From Ignavibacteria bacterium (GTDB taxonomy: Bacteria; Bacteroidota; Ignavibacteria; Kapaibacteriales; Kapaibacteriaceae): a DNA stretch of 64,000 nt. Shown here piece after piece: positions 9,155-17,997 of the stretch. The notes under the pieces were generated by a model. The model searched no databases. It was not told the DNA's origin and saw only the letters and a program-made list of their open reading frames with translations. The DNA is taken from positions 1-64,000 of the forward strand of contig JABMNI010000013.1 in NCBI GenBank assembly GCA_013204605.1. The letters run 5' to 3'. The translations under genes and the position numbers were made by a program. The first letter of the stretch is position 1. Each line of letters starts with the position of its first letter.

Positions 9155-10063
9155 TTAGTTGCGACGCAATCTGGATCTGACAAAAATCGCTGAAAAGTTT
9201 AACGTAAACGTCAGTGCTAACAACACCAACGTTGTGGCATACTGCAAGGGCAGCGTCTTATCTACATCAGGTGACTGTGTTGCAAGTACATACAAGTGAT
9301 AGCCGAGGTGCATAAACTTATCTGTTATCGAGCCGGGTAACTGCTCGGCAGAATATGTGACCCCAACAAAAAGAATTGTGGCTACTTCTCCAGCGCCGCG
9401 TCCGACGGCAAGAATGGAACCCGTAAGTATTCCACTAACCGCATTCGGCAACACCACCCTAACAATGGTCTGCCAGCGTGTGGCACCCAATGCTAGCGAT
9501 GCTTCTCGAAGTTCCCGAGGTACGGCGCGCAATGCCTCCTCGACACTTACAATTACTACGGGAAGCGTTAGCACAGCCAATGTGGCCGATGCCCAGAGTA
9601 AAGAGCCATCACCAAATGAAGACGATCCTGTGGCGTTGTCAAGCCCCTTTCCCAAAAATTGGACAAAGAAGCCAACACCAAACAATCCAAACACTATGCT
9701 GGGTACGCCGGCCAGTGTGTTAACGGCAAAGCGAACACTGCGAGCAAAAACTGAATCTTGTTTTGCGAACTCAGACAGATAAATGGCGGTGGCTGTTCCA
9801 ATGGGTACACCCATGATGGTCATTATCATCACCAAGAAAGTTGTGCCAATTAAAGCGGGAAAAATTCCACCTTCGGTATTGCTATTGCGTGGGAATTCTG
9901 TAAGAAAGGCGCCAGTAATATTGGGTCCACCTTCAATAATAAAATCGCCAATCATCCCCACTATGATTCCCAGAATTGCAACAGTGGCAATCAGGGCCAC
10001 CATTACAGCGAAAAAACCGAGTACTTTTTTAGAGTAGGGTATGTGTCCGGTAAAGGTCTGCAT
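9155..10063 (-). CDS. pstA: Phosphate ABC transporter permease PstA
   Basis: Inner-membrane permease subunit that forms the phosphate channel with PstC. The 302 residues have six predicted helices and the EAA coupling loop in VPRELREASLALGATRWQT (about 190-210), which contacts PstB. The ATG overlaps the pstC stop codon by one base (TAATG), indicating coupled translation and a one-to-one ratio with PstC. Length and motifs are normal. Confidence 0.94.
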   Translation of the reverse strand: MQTFTGHIPYSKKVLGFFAVMVALIATVAILGIIVGMIGDFIIEGGPNITGAFLTEFPRNSNTEGGIFPALIGTTFLVMIMTIMGVPIGTATAIYLSEFAKQDSVFARSVRFAVNTLAGVPSIVFGLFGVGFFVQFLGKGLDNATGSSSFGDGSLLWASATLAVLTLPVVIVSVEEALRAVPRELREASLALGATRWQTIVRVVLPNAVSGILTGSILAVGRGAGEVATILFVGVTYSAEQLPGSITDKFMHLGYHLYVLATQSPDVDKTLPLQYATTLVLLALTFTLNFSAIFVRSRLRRN

Positions 10064-11277
10064 TACCTACCCTGGAAGCGTTTGATGAGTCGTTTTTTCA
10101 CATACAATTCTGTGACGGCGTTTAACGAAAAACTGACAACGAAAAGTATGGTTCCTAACAAAAACAGCACGCCATAATGCTCCGATCCCCATACAACCTC
10201 GCCCATTTCTGAGCCTATGGTTGCGGCAAAGGTGCGAGCCGGCGCAAAGGCCGACCAACTATTTAGGGCAGCATTTCCGGTGGCCATAATGGCAATCATG
10301 GTTTCGCCAAAGGCTCGGCCTATGCCAAGCAACACGGCGGCAAAAACACCCGGCGCTGCGGCCGGCAACATCACGCGGTACGCAGTTTGCCATTTGGTGG
10401 AGCCTAACGCTAGCGATGCCTCCCAAAGCGTTCTTGGAACGGCACTCAATGAGTCTTCGGCAATAGCGTACACAATAGGTATTACGGCAAGCGCCAATCC
10501 TATACCGCCAACTAGCGCGTTAAGGCGAAACGTGTTGTCGAAGTTATCTTGAATGAACGAAGCTACCGTAACCAAACAAAAGAAACCCACAACTACCGAC
10601 GGAAATCCAGCCAGTAATTCAATGGCCGGTTTAACGATGTTCCGTACCCTTGCCGGGGCAAAAAACGCAGTAAATATTGCGGCAAGAATTCCAAGTGGCG
10701 CACCAAGTAAAATGGCGATGACTGTTGTTTTGGCTGTACCAATCAACAACGGAATCATCCCAAACTTTGGCTGAACGCCCACGGGCTGCCAAACGTTACT
10801 GGTCAGATTCTCCCACAATGAAAGCGGCTGCTCTGTTACAGAAAATGTCCCCATTGGTGTAGGGTCGTTAATGTCCGCAGGCAACGAACCAGTTTCCGGA
10901 TTATAAATCTCCGGATAGTTCATGTTAAGCGGCGTAAGAATATTTGTGCCGGGAAGGGGCTCAACCTCGACAGCGGGATTGTATTGTTCGGCCGCTCCGT
11001 CGGATTCACCATAGGTCTCGGGCGCATCGCCGTATGTTTCGGCGGAGTATTGTTCGGGTGCTGCAGCCTGGGCATCGGCAGAACGTGGTGCAGGCGTTTC
11101 CGTTTTTGAATTGGCGGTGCCGACGTTCATTGTAGTGAACAATGAAGCCGCCTCGCGGAATACAAAGAAGAAGATCAGAAAGATTATAACGATGGAGAGT
11201 GAAGCAACAATTCTGATGCTCCACTCTGCCAAAAATTCACCGATAAACTTTCGTTCTTTTCGAAACGGATTCGTCAC
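10063..11277 (-). CDS. pstC: Phosphate ABC transporter permease PstC with long periplasmic insert
   Basis: Second permease subunit of the phosphate importer. The C-terminal 250 residues are standard, with the EAA loop VPRTLWEASLALGSTKWQT and the helix segment FAATIGSEMGEVVWG. At 404 residues it is about 100 longer than E. coli PstC. The excess lies after the first helix (about 25-47) as a periplasmic stretch at 50-165 that includes an acidic, tyrosine-rich low-complexity part with short near-repeats (EQYSAETYGDAPETYGE). A longer first loop is common in Bacteroidota PstC, but the EQY/ETYG repeats look locally expanded. Start is ATG, 10 bp after pstS. Confidence 0.93.
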   Translation of the reverse strand: MTNPFRKERKFIGEFLAEWSIRIVASLSIVIIFLIFFFVFREAASLFTTMNVGTANSKTETPAPRSADAQAAAPEQYSAETYGDAPETYGESDGAAEQYNPAVEVEPLPGTNILTPLNMNYPEIYNPETGSLPADINDPTPMGTFSVTEQPLSLWENLTSNVWQPVGVQPKFGMIPLLIGTAKTTVIAILLGAPLGILAAIFTAFFAPARVRNIVKPAIELLAGFPSVVVGFFCLVTVASFIQDNFDNTFRLNALVGGIGLALAVIPIVYAIAEDSLSAVPRTLWEASLALGSTKWQTAYRVMLPAAAPGVFAAVLLGIGRAFGETMIAIMATGNAALNSWSAFAPARTFAATIGSEMGEVVWGSEHYGVLFLLGTILFVVSFSLNAVTELYVKKRLIKRFQGR

Positions 11278-11287
11278 TATGTGCCAA

Positions 11288-12145
11288 TTATTTTTTCAGA
11301 GGATAGTATCCAACGTCTGATACTACTTTTTGACCCTTTTTGGAGATCACCCAGTCGATAAACGACTTTACTTCTCCCACCGGTCTTTGACTTAAATAGA
11401 AATATAAGAATCTGGAAATTGGGTATTGTCCATCAAGAATTGTTTTCTCTGATGGAGTAACGTATTTGTTGCTTCCGTTTGCAGCAATACCAATGGCTCG
11501 GACGTTTTTTGCATACGCCGCGCCACCAAAGCCAATTCCGAATGGATCCTTCGAAACTGCATTAATAAGTGCGGCAGTTCCGGCCATGTGCTGTGCTTCC
11601 GGTGCAAAATCTTGTTTCAGAAGTACGTGCTCTTTAAAGAATTCATACGTGCCGGAATTGTTCTCGCGTGAGTACAATACAATACGCTTATCGGGTCCGC
11701 CAAGATCTTTCCAGTTTGTTACCCTACCGGTAAATACCAATCGTAATTGGTCCATCGTAAGCTTTTTAACCGGGTTTGATGAGTGGACGTACACGGATAG
11801 ACCATCGCGAGCTACGCGAATTTCCAGACCACGATAATTGTACTTTTCGTAAAGCTGCTTAAGCTCTTCAGCCTTCATCGGACGCGATGAAGCGCAAATG
11901 TCGGTTGTGCCGTTGATTAGTGCGGCGATACCAGTACCTGATCCACCGCCGGTTACTTGAAACTCAACATCTGTTTTTCCAGGGTACACTTCCGACCACT
12001 TTTGAACAAGGATTACCATAGTATCGGAACCCTTGATAGCAATCTTTGTTTTTGGTGCTGAAGCCCCAAACAAAACAGGTGCGCACAGTAGGAGTACTAC
12101 GGGAGCAAATTTTTTCAAAAGAGTAAACATGCTATTTCTTTTCAT
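11288..12145 (-). CDS. pstS: Phosphate-binding protein PstS
   Basis: Periplasmic phosphate receptor that delivers phosphate to PstCA. A signal peptide spans about 1-27 (hydrophobic VVLLLCAPVLFGAS). The mature part starts with TKIAIKGSDTMVILVQKW and has the phosphate-binding loops GGGSGTGIAALINGTTDI and SRENNSGTYEFFKEHVL, characteristic of the short PstS class. No lipobox is obvious, so it is probably soluble. The start is the first ATG; a second ATG five codons in is also possible. It sits 2 bp downstream of the porin gene. Confidence 0.94.
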   Translation of the reverse strand: MKRNSMFTLLKKFAPVVLLLCAPVLFGASAPKTKIAIKGSDTMVILVQKWSEVYPGKTDVEFQVTGGGSGTGIAALINGTTDICASSRPMKAEELKQLYEKYNYRGLEIRVARDGLSVYVHSSNPVKKLTMDQLRLVFTGRVTNWKDLGGPDKRIVLYSRENNSGTYEFFKEHVLLKQDFAPEAQHMAGTAALINAVSKDPFGIGFGGAAYAKNVRAIGIAANGSNKYVTPSEKTILDGQYPISRFLYFYLSQRPVGEVKSFIDWVISKKGQKVVSDVGYYPLKK

Positions 12146-12147
12146 AA

Positions 12148-13392
12148 TTATATTCCAAGTTCAAAGTTAAGTCGAGTATAGTAGTTAGCATTTTCAAGGT
12201 TGTTGGCGTTGAGCAGGGTTCGCATGTTCTCGCCAACCTCAAGTTGAGCCTTGATCTTGTGTGCGTCTATGTAATATCCAACCATGGTGGCAAAATTTTG
12301 ATCTTTGTGGTAACTGGAAAGCCCCTTTAACTGATCACTTGGATCTACTTCTGCGTATCGAACTCCAACAGTCCACATAGAAGGAAAGGTATAAGAAGCT
12401 TGTGCCATCCAGCCACTCCCTACAACAACGGTACTAGTGGCTGTAGAGTCTTTAGGATTGACCGTAACGGGGTCTGCAGATGTTCTTTGGCCGTATTCGC
12501 TGTAAATACAAAGACCACTATACTTTAACACGGCGTCAGCATACACAATGTCTTGGTTTCTGAGAGCAAATAGCGGGGTACCCAACGTACCCATGGTTTT
12601 GCCGGCGCCTTCGTTGTGATGCATTGTAATTCCTACTGAAAGCTTGGGAGTAGATTCATGAAGTAGGTCACCTTCGAAATAGTCTCCACCCTTTTTAAAC
12701 TCTCCTAACGGCAAAATCTCCGCGCGTCCGGTATAGGCAAAACCACCGCCTGGATTTGTAAGTTGATTCCGTCCGCCGCCCTCTGTTATTGCGCCACGAA
12801 GATTTAGAATCACATCGCCATGAATTGGTCTCCAAAATGCCTGTAAGCCAAAGTCACGATCGGGGTTGAAGGCTGAATTGACAATAGTGCGGTCAGCATA
12901 CTCCATTTGACTGGAGCTCACAACGCGCTGTCGGTTTCCGGGTAATTTTGTTTGTCCAAATGAAACTTGCAGATTCTTGGTAAAATCCCAAAAAACAACG
13001 GCGTCCAAAATTGGATTTGCAATGTTTGGGTCGCCAGCATTCAAATCCGACCGTGAAAATCCGAGCTCAAGCTTGAAACGAAGCTGTTTTGAAAACAAAT
13101 GCCCATCAAACTTCAAACGCATTCTTCGCACGGCCATAAAGGTTGAAGCGGCTGAAAAATCTGATGTGCTGACGGTAGTATACGTAGCCCAACTCTGTGT
13201 GCGGAAGCCCATTGTTACGTCGCTTACTGAATCGGAACTGGAAAATTTAATTCCTTTTTCCTCAAAATCTACCTTTGTCTCGGCCTTGGACTCCGACTGG
13301 GCGTGTAGGTTTGCTGTTGATAGTGTAAAGCATGCTGAAATCAGCATAAAAAGGGTTATTGCCTCGTACACGGAAGATTTTAGAATTTTCAT
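12148..13392 (-). CDS. Phosphate-selective porin O/P-like outer-membrane protein
   Basis: Outer-membrane beta-barrel of the OprO/OprP family, providing entry of phosphate or polyphosphate. Signal peptide about 1-31, ending NLHAQSE. The mature 380 residues alternate as amphipathic strands, including MRLKFDGHLFSKQLRFKLEL (written here to 20 residues) and LQVSFGQTKLPGNRQRVVSS, a typical family segment, and end in an aromatic-rich strand YYTRLNFELGI. It is the first gene of the phosphate operon, so specific import across both membranes is co-encoded. The operon promoter should lie in the 240-bp region shared with divergent pfkA; I could not find a convincing Pho-box direct repeat there. Confidence 0.86.
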   Translation of the reverse strand: MKILKSSVYEAITLFMLISACFTLSTANLHAQSESKAETKVDFEEKGIKFSSSDSVSDVTMGFRTQSWATYTTVSTSDFSAASTFMAVRRMRLKFDGHLFSKQLRFKLELGFSRSDLNAGDPNIANPILDAVVFWDFTKNLQVSFGQTKLPGNRQRVVSSSQMEYADRTIVNSAFNPDRDFGLQAFWRPIHGDVILNLRGAITEGGGRNQLTNPGGGFAYTGRAEILPLGEFKKGGDYFEGDLLHESTPKLSVGITMHHNEGAGKTMGTLGTPLFALRNQDIVYADAVLKYSGLCIYSEYGQRTSADPVTVNPKDSTATSTVVVGSGWMAQASYTFPSMWTVGVRYAEVDPSDQLKGLSSYHKDQNFATMVGYYIDAHKIKAQLEVGENMRTLLNANNLENANYYTRLNFELGI

Positions 13393-13620
13393 TACAACTT
13401 ATGCGAATGGAACAAAAACGGGTGCTCTCAAAACTACCGAGCATGGTTTCCGATTCCATGGCTTTCAATGTTACCATTCCATAACACAGGTCGAGGTGAC
13501 AAGGCTACATACTGTTCATTACCGAACAAATCTGAGAGATACTGGACACGGTAACAACCCCCTTTTGTGAAGTCGAATGCAATGATTTTTTTGAAACGGG
13601 CTTCATAGAACTATCTGACG

Positions 13621-13628
13621 TATTTTTG
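13621..13628 (+). promoter_or_regulatory. Possible -7 element immediately upstream of pfkA
   Basis: TATTTTTG followed by C matches TAnnTTTGC and lies 6 bp before the ATG at 13635. If used, transcription would begin at or next to the start codon, giving a nearly leaderless mRNA. No TTTG at the proper -33 spacing was found, so the call is weak. Confidence 0.3.
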
Positions 13629-13634
13629 CCGTCT

Positions 13635-14594
13635 ATGAAACGAATAGCGGTATTTACAAGCGGCGGCGATGCACCTGGAATGAATGCTCATATCCGAGCG
13701 GTTGAAAGAACCGCCGGCAAACGTGGGCTGGAAGTGATAGGGATAATTGGTGGGTATGCCGGAATGATTGCCGGACACTTCGAAGTGCTTGATAGAATTC
13801 GCACTGCGAATATCCTTGACCGCGGCGGAACGGTGTTAAAGACTAGCAGGTGCGAGGAGTTCATGCATCCCGATGGACGCACCAAGGCTGCCGAGCAGTT
13901 GGTAAAACATGGTATCGATGCCGTGATTGCCTGCGGCGGTGATGGTACGTTTAGCGGCGCACATTTCCTAAACGCCGAGCATGGCGTTACAATTATTGGA
14001 ACTCCGGGTACCATAGATAATGATTTGTCGGGAACAGATTACACCATTGGTTACGATACGGCAATTAACACGGCAACCGCGGCTATCGACAAAATCAGAG
14101 ATACTGCCGACAGTCATGGCAGGTTGTTCTTTATTGAAGTGATGGGCCGACATGCAGGCTTTATTGCCATGGATGTAGGAGTGGCAACAGGGGCTGAATA
14201 TGTAGCAGTTCATGAAACGCTTACCGACATCGAGGTGCTGTACCAACGAATTATCGCACAAGGTTTAGATAGCCGAACAATCGTTATAGTTGGCGAAGGC
14301 GATGAACTTGGTGGCGCATACGAGTTGTCGCGCACCATGGAAGAGCGATATGGCTTGGCCAGTAAGGTGAGTATTCTGGGTCATATGCAGCGAGGGGGCT
14401 CTCCCACTGTTCGAGACAGAGTTCTCGGAGCTCGGCTAGGCGCAGCCGCGGTTGACGCCTTGCTAGAAGGCTACTCAAATGTGATGATTGGTGAAATTGG
14501 TGGCTCTATTACCTACGTGCCGTTACGAGAAACCTGGGAAAACCGAAAACAAGTTCCACAATATTTACTTGAACTAGCTCATTTATTAGTATGA
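13635..14594 (+). CDS. pfkA: ATP-dependent 6-phosphofructokinase
   Basis: Phosphorylates fructose-6-phosphate to fructose-1,6-bisphosphate, the committed step of glycolysis. Counting from the ATG at 13635: TSGGDAPGMN (8-17), CGGDGTFSG (100-108), GTPGTIDNDLSGTDYTIGYD (122-141) and MGRHAG (170-175). GGDGT rather than GGDDS indicates the ATP-using, not the pyrophosphate-using, type. The frame could start at a TTG nine bases earlier, but the ATG gives the canonical MKRIAVFTSGGD N-terminus and 319 residues. It heads a tightly spaced seven- or eight-gene run on the plus strand. Confidence 0.95.
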   Translation: MKRIAVFTSGGDAPGMNAHIRAVERTAGKRGLEVIGIIGGYAGMIAGHFEVLDRIRTANILDRGGTVLKTSRCEEFMHPDGRTKAAEQLVKHGIDAVIACGGDGTFSGAHFLNAEHGVTIIGTPGTIDNDLSGTDYTIGYDTAINTATAAIDKIRDTADSHGRLFFIEVMGRHAGFIAMDVGVATGAEYVAVHETLTDIEVLYQRIIAQGLDSRTIVIVGEGDELGGAYELSRTMEERYGLASKVSILGHMQRGGSPTVRDRVLGARLGAAAVDALLEGYSNVMIGEIGGSITYVPLRETWENRKQVPQYLLELAHLLV

Positions 14595-14866
14595 AGCCAA
14601 CCTTTCTAACCGTAATTCAAATGTTCCAACTTGAGGGCATGGTTGCATTAGGTAAAATGCTCAACCCTGCGAATAATCAAATCACTAAAAATTTGGAACA
14701 CGCAAGGTATGTTATTGATATTCTTGACTTGCTTCAAGAAAAATCAAAGGGAAATCTTTCCTCGGAAGAAGACACTTTTTTGATGAACGCACTTAGCACA
14801 CTCAAACTGAATTTTGTTGAAGAGTCGAACAATCCTATAACTCCTCCCAACGGAGATCTGACTTGA
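14591..14866 (+). CDS. DUF1844 family protein
   Basis: Small 91-residue cytoplasmic protein of the DUF1844 family, recognised by FLTVIQMFQLEGMVALGKM followed by a helix ENLEHARYVIDILDLLQEKS-like segment, EEDTFLMNALSTLKLNFVE. The fold is probably an all-helical hairpin. Function unknown. Its ATG overlaps the pfkA stop (ATGA) and its own stop overlaps the nadK start (TGATG), so it is translated together with both. In many genomes this family sits beside central-metabolism genes. Confidence 0.85.
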   Translation: MKPTFLTVIQMFQLEGMVALGKMLNPANNQITKNLEHARYVIDILDLLQEKSKGNLSSEEDTFLMNALSTLKLNFVEESNNPITPPNGDLT

Positions 14867-15750
14867 TGCACACAATTGCACTATTTGCAAATACAAGTAA
14901 GCAAGAAGCGATTAGTTGGACAGAACTTACGGCGGCGCGTTTGTTAGCCGAGGGAATATCCGTCCTAATAGATCCTGTTCTTGCCGAGTATCTTCCAGAT
15001 AATTTGGTAGAGCTCTGTTCTGTGCGCAAGCCTTCGGAATATGAAAAGCTTGTGGAAATGGTGATCTCGTTTGGCGGCGATGGGACCTTGCTAAGCGTGG
15101 CTCATTTACTGATAGGTACCGATATTCCAATTATGGGGGTAAACGTTGGCCGTCTGGGTTTTCTAGCTGAATTTCCTGTATCGGCCATGGAAGACACCAT
15201 AATGGAAGTCATCAAGGGCGATTACCGAATTGTTGACAGATCAACCATGGTGGTAACCGTAAATGGGAAAAAACACTATGCCTTGAATGAAGTGTTGATT
15301 GAACGATCGGCCGCTGCAAAAATGATTGCAGTGCGCGCGTATGTGAACGAGCACCACGTTGCGGACTACCGGGCAGATGGTGTTATTGTTACAACGCCCA
15401 CGGGATCTACTGCATATTCGTTGGCGGCTGGTGGACCCATCATTGCACCATCGGCGCAGGTGATTTGCATTACCCCAATTTCTCCGCACACGCTAACACT
15501 TCGCCCCCTAATAATAAATGACGGCAGCGTTGTCCGCTTTGAACTTCCATTCGAGAATACGCAAGCGCAAATTGTTTCGGACGGAAACATTGTTGGTACA
15601 GTTAGCACCGGTAGCGTTATCACGATTGAAAAAAGCGATCACATGCTGAAGCTCGTTAAACGGTCAGATAGCACCTACTATGATTTGTTGCGGGATAAAT
15701 TGTTGTGGTCGGTAGATGCCACGAAACTCCCAAAGCAAAGACCTGAATGA
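14866..15750 (+). CDS. nadK: NAD kinase
   Basis: Phosphorylates NAD to NADP using ATP or polyphosphate. The 294 residues hold the kinase motif SFGGDGTLLSVAHLL (about 68-82), GVNVGRLGFLAEFP, NEVLIERS, and the conserved glycine-rich TTPTGSTAYSLAAGGPI. I place the start at the ATG overlapping the DUF1844 stop rather than the TTG three bases earlier. It is in an operon with nadC further downstream, so the run contains two NAD(P) steps. Confidence 0.95.
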   Translation: MHTIALFANTSKQEAISWTELTAARLLAEGISVLIDPVLAEYLPDNLVELCSVRKPSEYEKLVEMVISFGGDGTLLSVAHLLIGTDIPIMGVNVGRLGFLAEFPVSAMEDTIMEVIKGDYRIVDRSTMVVTVNGKKHYALNEVLIERSAAAKMIAVRAYVNEHHVADYRADGVIVTTPTGSTAYSLAAGGPIIAPSAQVICITPISPHTLTLRPLIINDGSVVRFELPFENTQAQIVSDGNIVGTVSTGSVITIEKSDHMLKLVKRSDSTYYDLLRDKLLWSVDATKLPKQRPE

Positions 15751-17087
15751 CGCTTCGCCGCGAACTCTCGTTAGTACACGCAACCGCGCTTAACATGATC
15801 GACATGGTGGGCATAGGGCCGTTCATTACAACTGCCCTTGTTGCCAGCACCATGGGGTTTGGTCCGTACGCCATTCTGGCTTGGATTGGCGGCGCGCTGT
15901 TAGCCTTTACCGATGCGGCTATATGGAGTGAGCTTGGCGCCAAGATGCCCAACGCTGGTGGTACCTACGCTTTTGTAAAAGAGAGTTATGGTGGAAAGGG
16001 GCTAGGTAGAATGATGGCCTTTTTGTTTGTGTGGCAAACAACGTTTCAAGCACCACTTGTAATTACGTCGGCAGCACTTGGATTCTCGAAATATTTCGGA
16101 TACGTAGCGCCCACTACGGCGCTTGAATCGAAGCTCATCAGTGTTGGGGTAATTGTACTTGTTGTGTTTCTTTTGTACCGACGCATAGCAGATGTTGGTA
16201 AAATTTCTGTTGTCCTTTGGGTTACTGTTGTTGGTTGTTTACTTGCCATAATTGGCCTAGGTTTTTGGAATGCAGATCCTTTGGTGATGAGTCAGTTCAT
16301 GGGCGCTGGCGGAACGCCGTGGCCGGAATTCAAGTTTGATCATTTGGGCGCGGCTATGATATTGACCGTGTATTCGTACCTGGGGTATTACAACATCTGT
16401 CACTTGGGGTCGGAAGCTAAGAACCCTCAACGCACCATTCCGCGAAGTATGTATATCTCGGTAGCAGGAATTGCTTTGCTGTATCTACTTATGCAGGCTT
16501 CTATTTTTAGCGTGCTTCCATTCGAGGCTGTTGCAAGATCCCCATATGTAATTAGCACGTTTTTTGAGACGCTATACGGAAGTACTGCCGCAATAATTGC
16601 AACGTGTTTTGTACTTGTGATTGCACTGAGTTCGCTGTTCGCCTTAATGTTAGGCTACAGCAGGATACCGTATGCGGCGGCCAAGGACAAATTGTTCTTT
16701 CCTGTTTTTGGAAGGGAGCACCCCAAACATCAATTCCCACACATAGCATTGTTGGTGCTGGGTGCGATTGGAATACTTTTTACGTTAACAATTACGCTCG
16801 ATGATACAATAAAGGCCATTATAACGATGCGCGTTTTCACTCAGTTCTTGTCGCAAACATTGGGTCTGGTACTACTCCGCCGCCGAGTTGGTGCCGCTGC
16901 TATGCCGTGGAAAATGTGGTTGTATCCAATCCCCGTAATTTTAGTAACAATTGGTTGGCTTAGCATTTTTGCGTCGGCCAAATGGGAACAACAATTAGCC
17001 GGCGTAGTTGCACCATTGATAGGAGCAATTGTATACGTGTTTGTTGTAAAACGGTATTCAGAAAATCAGGAGTCAAAAGTTGCGTAA
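15747..17087 (+). CDS. APC-superfamily amino acid permease
   Basis: Inner-membrane amino acid/polyamine transporter with about twelve helices in 446 residues. Helix 1 carries the unwound substrate-binding segment MIDMVGIGPFITTALVA (about 13-29) and helix 3 the segment MPNAGGTYAFVKESYGG, both typical of the LAT/APC group. The ATG overlaps the nadK stop by four bases (ATGA). The substrate cannot be read from sequence. Confidence 0.88.
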   Translation: MTLRRELSLVHATALNMIDMVGIGPFITTALVASTMGFGPYAILAWIGGALLAFTDAAIWSELGAKMPNAGGTYAFVKESYGGKGLGRMMAFLFVWQTTFQAPLVITSAALGFSKYFGYVAPTTALESKLISVGVIVLVVFLLYRRIADVGKISVVLWVTVVGCLLAIIGLGFWNADPLVMSQFMGAGGTPWPEFKFDHLGAAMILTVYSYLGYYNICHLGSEAKNPQRTIPRSMYISVAGIALLYLLMQASIFSVLPFEAVARSPYVISTFFETLYGSTAAIIATCFVLVIALSSLFALMLGYSRIPYAAAKDKLFFPVFGREHPKHQFPHIALLVLGAIGILFTLTITLDDTIKAIITMRVFTQFLSQTLGLVLLRRRVGAAAMPWKMWLYPIPVILVTIGWLSIFASAKWEQQLAGVVAPLIGAIVYVFVVKRYSENQESKVA

Positions 17088-17961
17088 CACAAAGCCCCTT
17101 ACCGCATTATTCGTGATGGTTGTGTCGTGCGTTTTGTGTGTGGCGCAACCACGCGTGCTTATTGTTACGGCGCATCCCGATGACGAGAGTGGATGTGCAG
17201 CAACGGTGTATAAAATCACGCACGAACTTGGCGGTACGGCTGATTTGGCCGTGATAACGAATGGCGAGGCGGGGTATAAATATTCTACGCTGGCAAATTC
17301 GATTTATGGAACAGAGTTGACGAACGAAGAGGTTGGAAGGAAAGAGCTTCCGCACATTCGTAAGAAGGAGTTGATGGCCGGTGGAAGTTGGATAGGAATT
17401 ACGAACTACTTTTTCTTTGACCAGTTAGATACGTATTACACGTTGGATGCCGATACGGTGTTGAGTATGGTGTGGGACGTAGCGTGGGTAAAGGAACGGC
17501 TGTCGAAGATTATTCGCGATGGAAACTATGACTTTGTATTTACCATGGTGCCAACGGAAGAAACTCACGGACACCACAAGGCTGCCGGAATAATTGCATT
17601 GCAAACCGTGCAGGCATTAGCGAATAAAAATGTTCCGGTCCCGGTTGTGCTTGGAATGGCCGGCGGGAGAATTGATAGCACAAAACCATACACGCAGTAC
17701 CGCGGTGTTGCAGTTACGGCTCGCGATGAAAACGCACCAATTTTTGAGGTTGATTTGCTAAAGAAATTCGGCTACAACAACAAATTGGATTACCGAATTA
17801 TTGTGAACTGGTTGATAGCGGAACATAAGAGTCAAGGGACAATGCAAACGTATATGAACATAGGGACCAAGGAGAACTTTATTTTTTTTGCGATGAACGG
17901 GCGCAATAGAATTCGGGAGGCGCAAAAACTTTTCCAAGCGTTGAGTGAGAGCACGCCATGA
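17080..17961 (+). CDS. Exported PIG-L/LmbE-family deacetylase
   Basis: Zinc-dependent amidase family that removes N-acetyl groups from sugars or small thiols. The metal motif AHPDDE is at 31-36 and the second metal histidine lies in ETHGHHKAAGI (near 155). An N-terminal signal peptide (about 1-22, LFVMVVSCVLCVAQ) makes this an exported member, unlike cytoplasmic BshB. The start appears to be TTG at 17080, overlapping the permease stop; no ATG precedes the signal peptide. Its stop overlaps the next ATG. A copy of the dispersed motif (17091-17101) lies within the signal-peptide codons. Substrate unknown. Confidence 0.84.
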   Translation: MRNTKPLTALFVMVVSCVLCVAQPRVLIVTAHPDDESGCAATVYKITHELGGTADLAVITNGEAGYKYSTLANSIYGTELTNEEVGRKELPHIRKKELMAGGSWIGITNYFFFDQLDTYYTLDADTVLSMVWDVAWVKERLSKIIRDGNYDFVFTMVPTEETHGHHKAAGIIALQTVQALANKNVPVPVVLGMAGGRIDSTKPYTQYRGVAVTARDENAPIFEVDLLKKFGYNNKLDYRIIVNWLIAEHKSQGTMQTYMNIGTKENFIFFAMNGRNRIREAQKLFQALSESTP

Positions 17962-17997
17962 TAACTCAACGTGACGCCACGATAACTCGACGTGACG
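17956..17997. repeat. 21-bp tandem duplication at the adenine deaminase start
   Basis: Two adjoining 21-bp units beginning CCATGATAACTCAACGTGAC and CCACGATAACTCGACGTGAC differ at two positions. They lie between the deacetylase stop and the second candidate ATG (18000) of the adenine deaminase gene. Confidence 0.75.

Noticed and set aside
13556-13568. AACCCCCTTTTG and other near-matches (for example 5716, 15502, 31108, 39959, 47089, 50547, 58911) as further motif copies
   Set aside because: They lack the A before the G run or the CT after it, so I kept the count to exact AGGGG(G)CT.
13393-13634. Pho box upstream of the phosphate operon
   Set aside because: No pair of spaced 7-mers resembling CTGTCAT or a Bacteroidota equivalent could be recognised on either strand.
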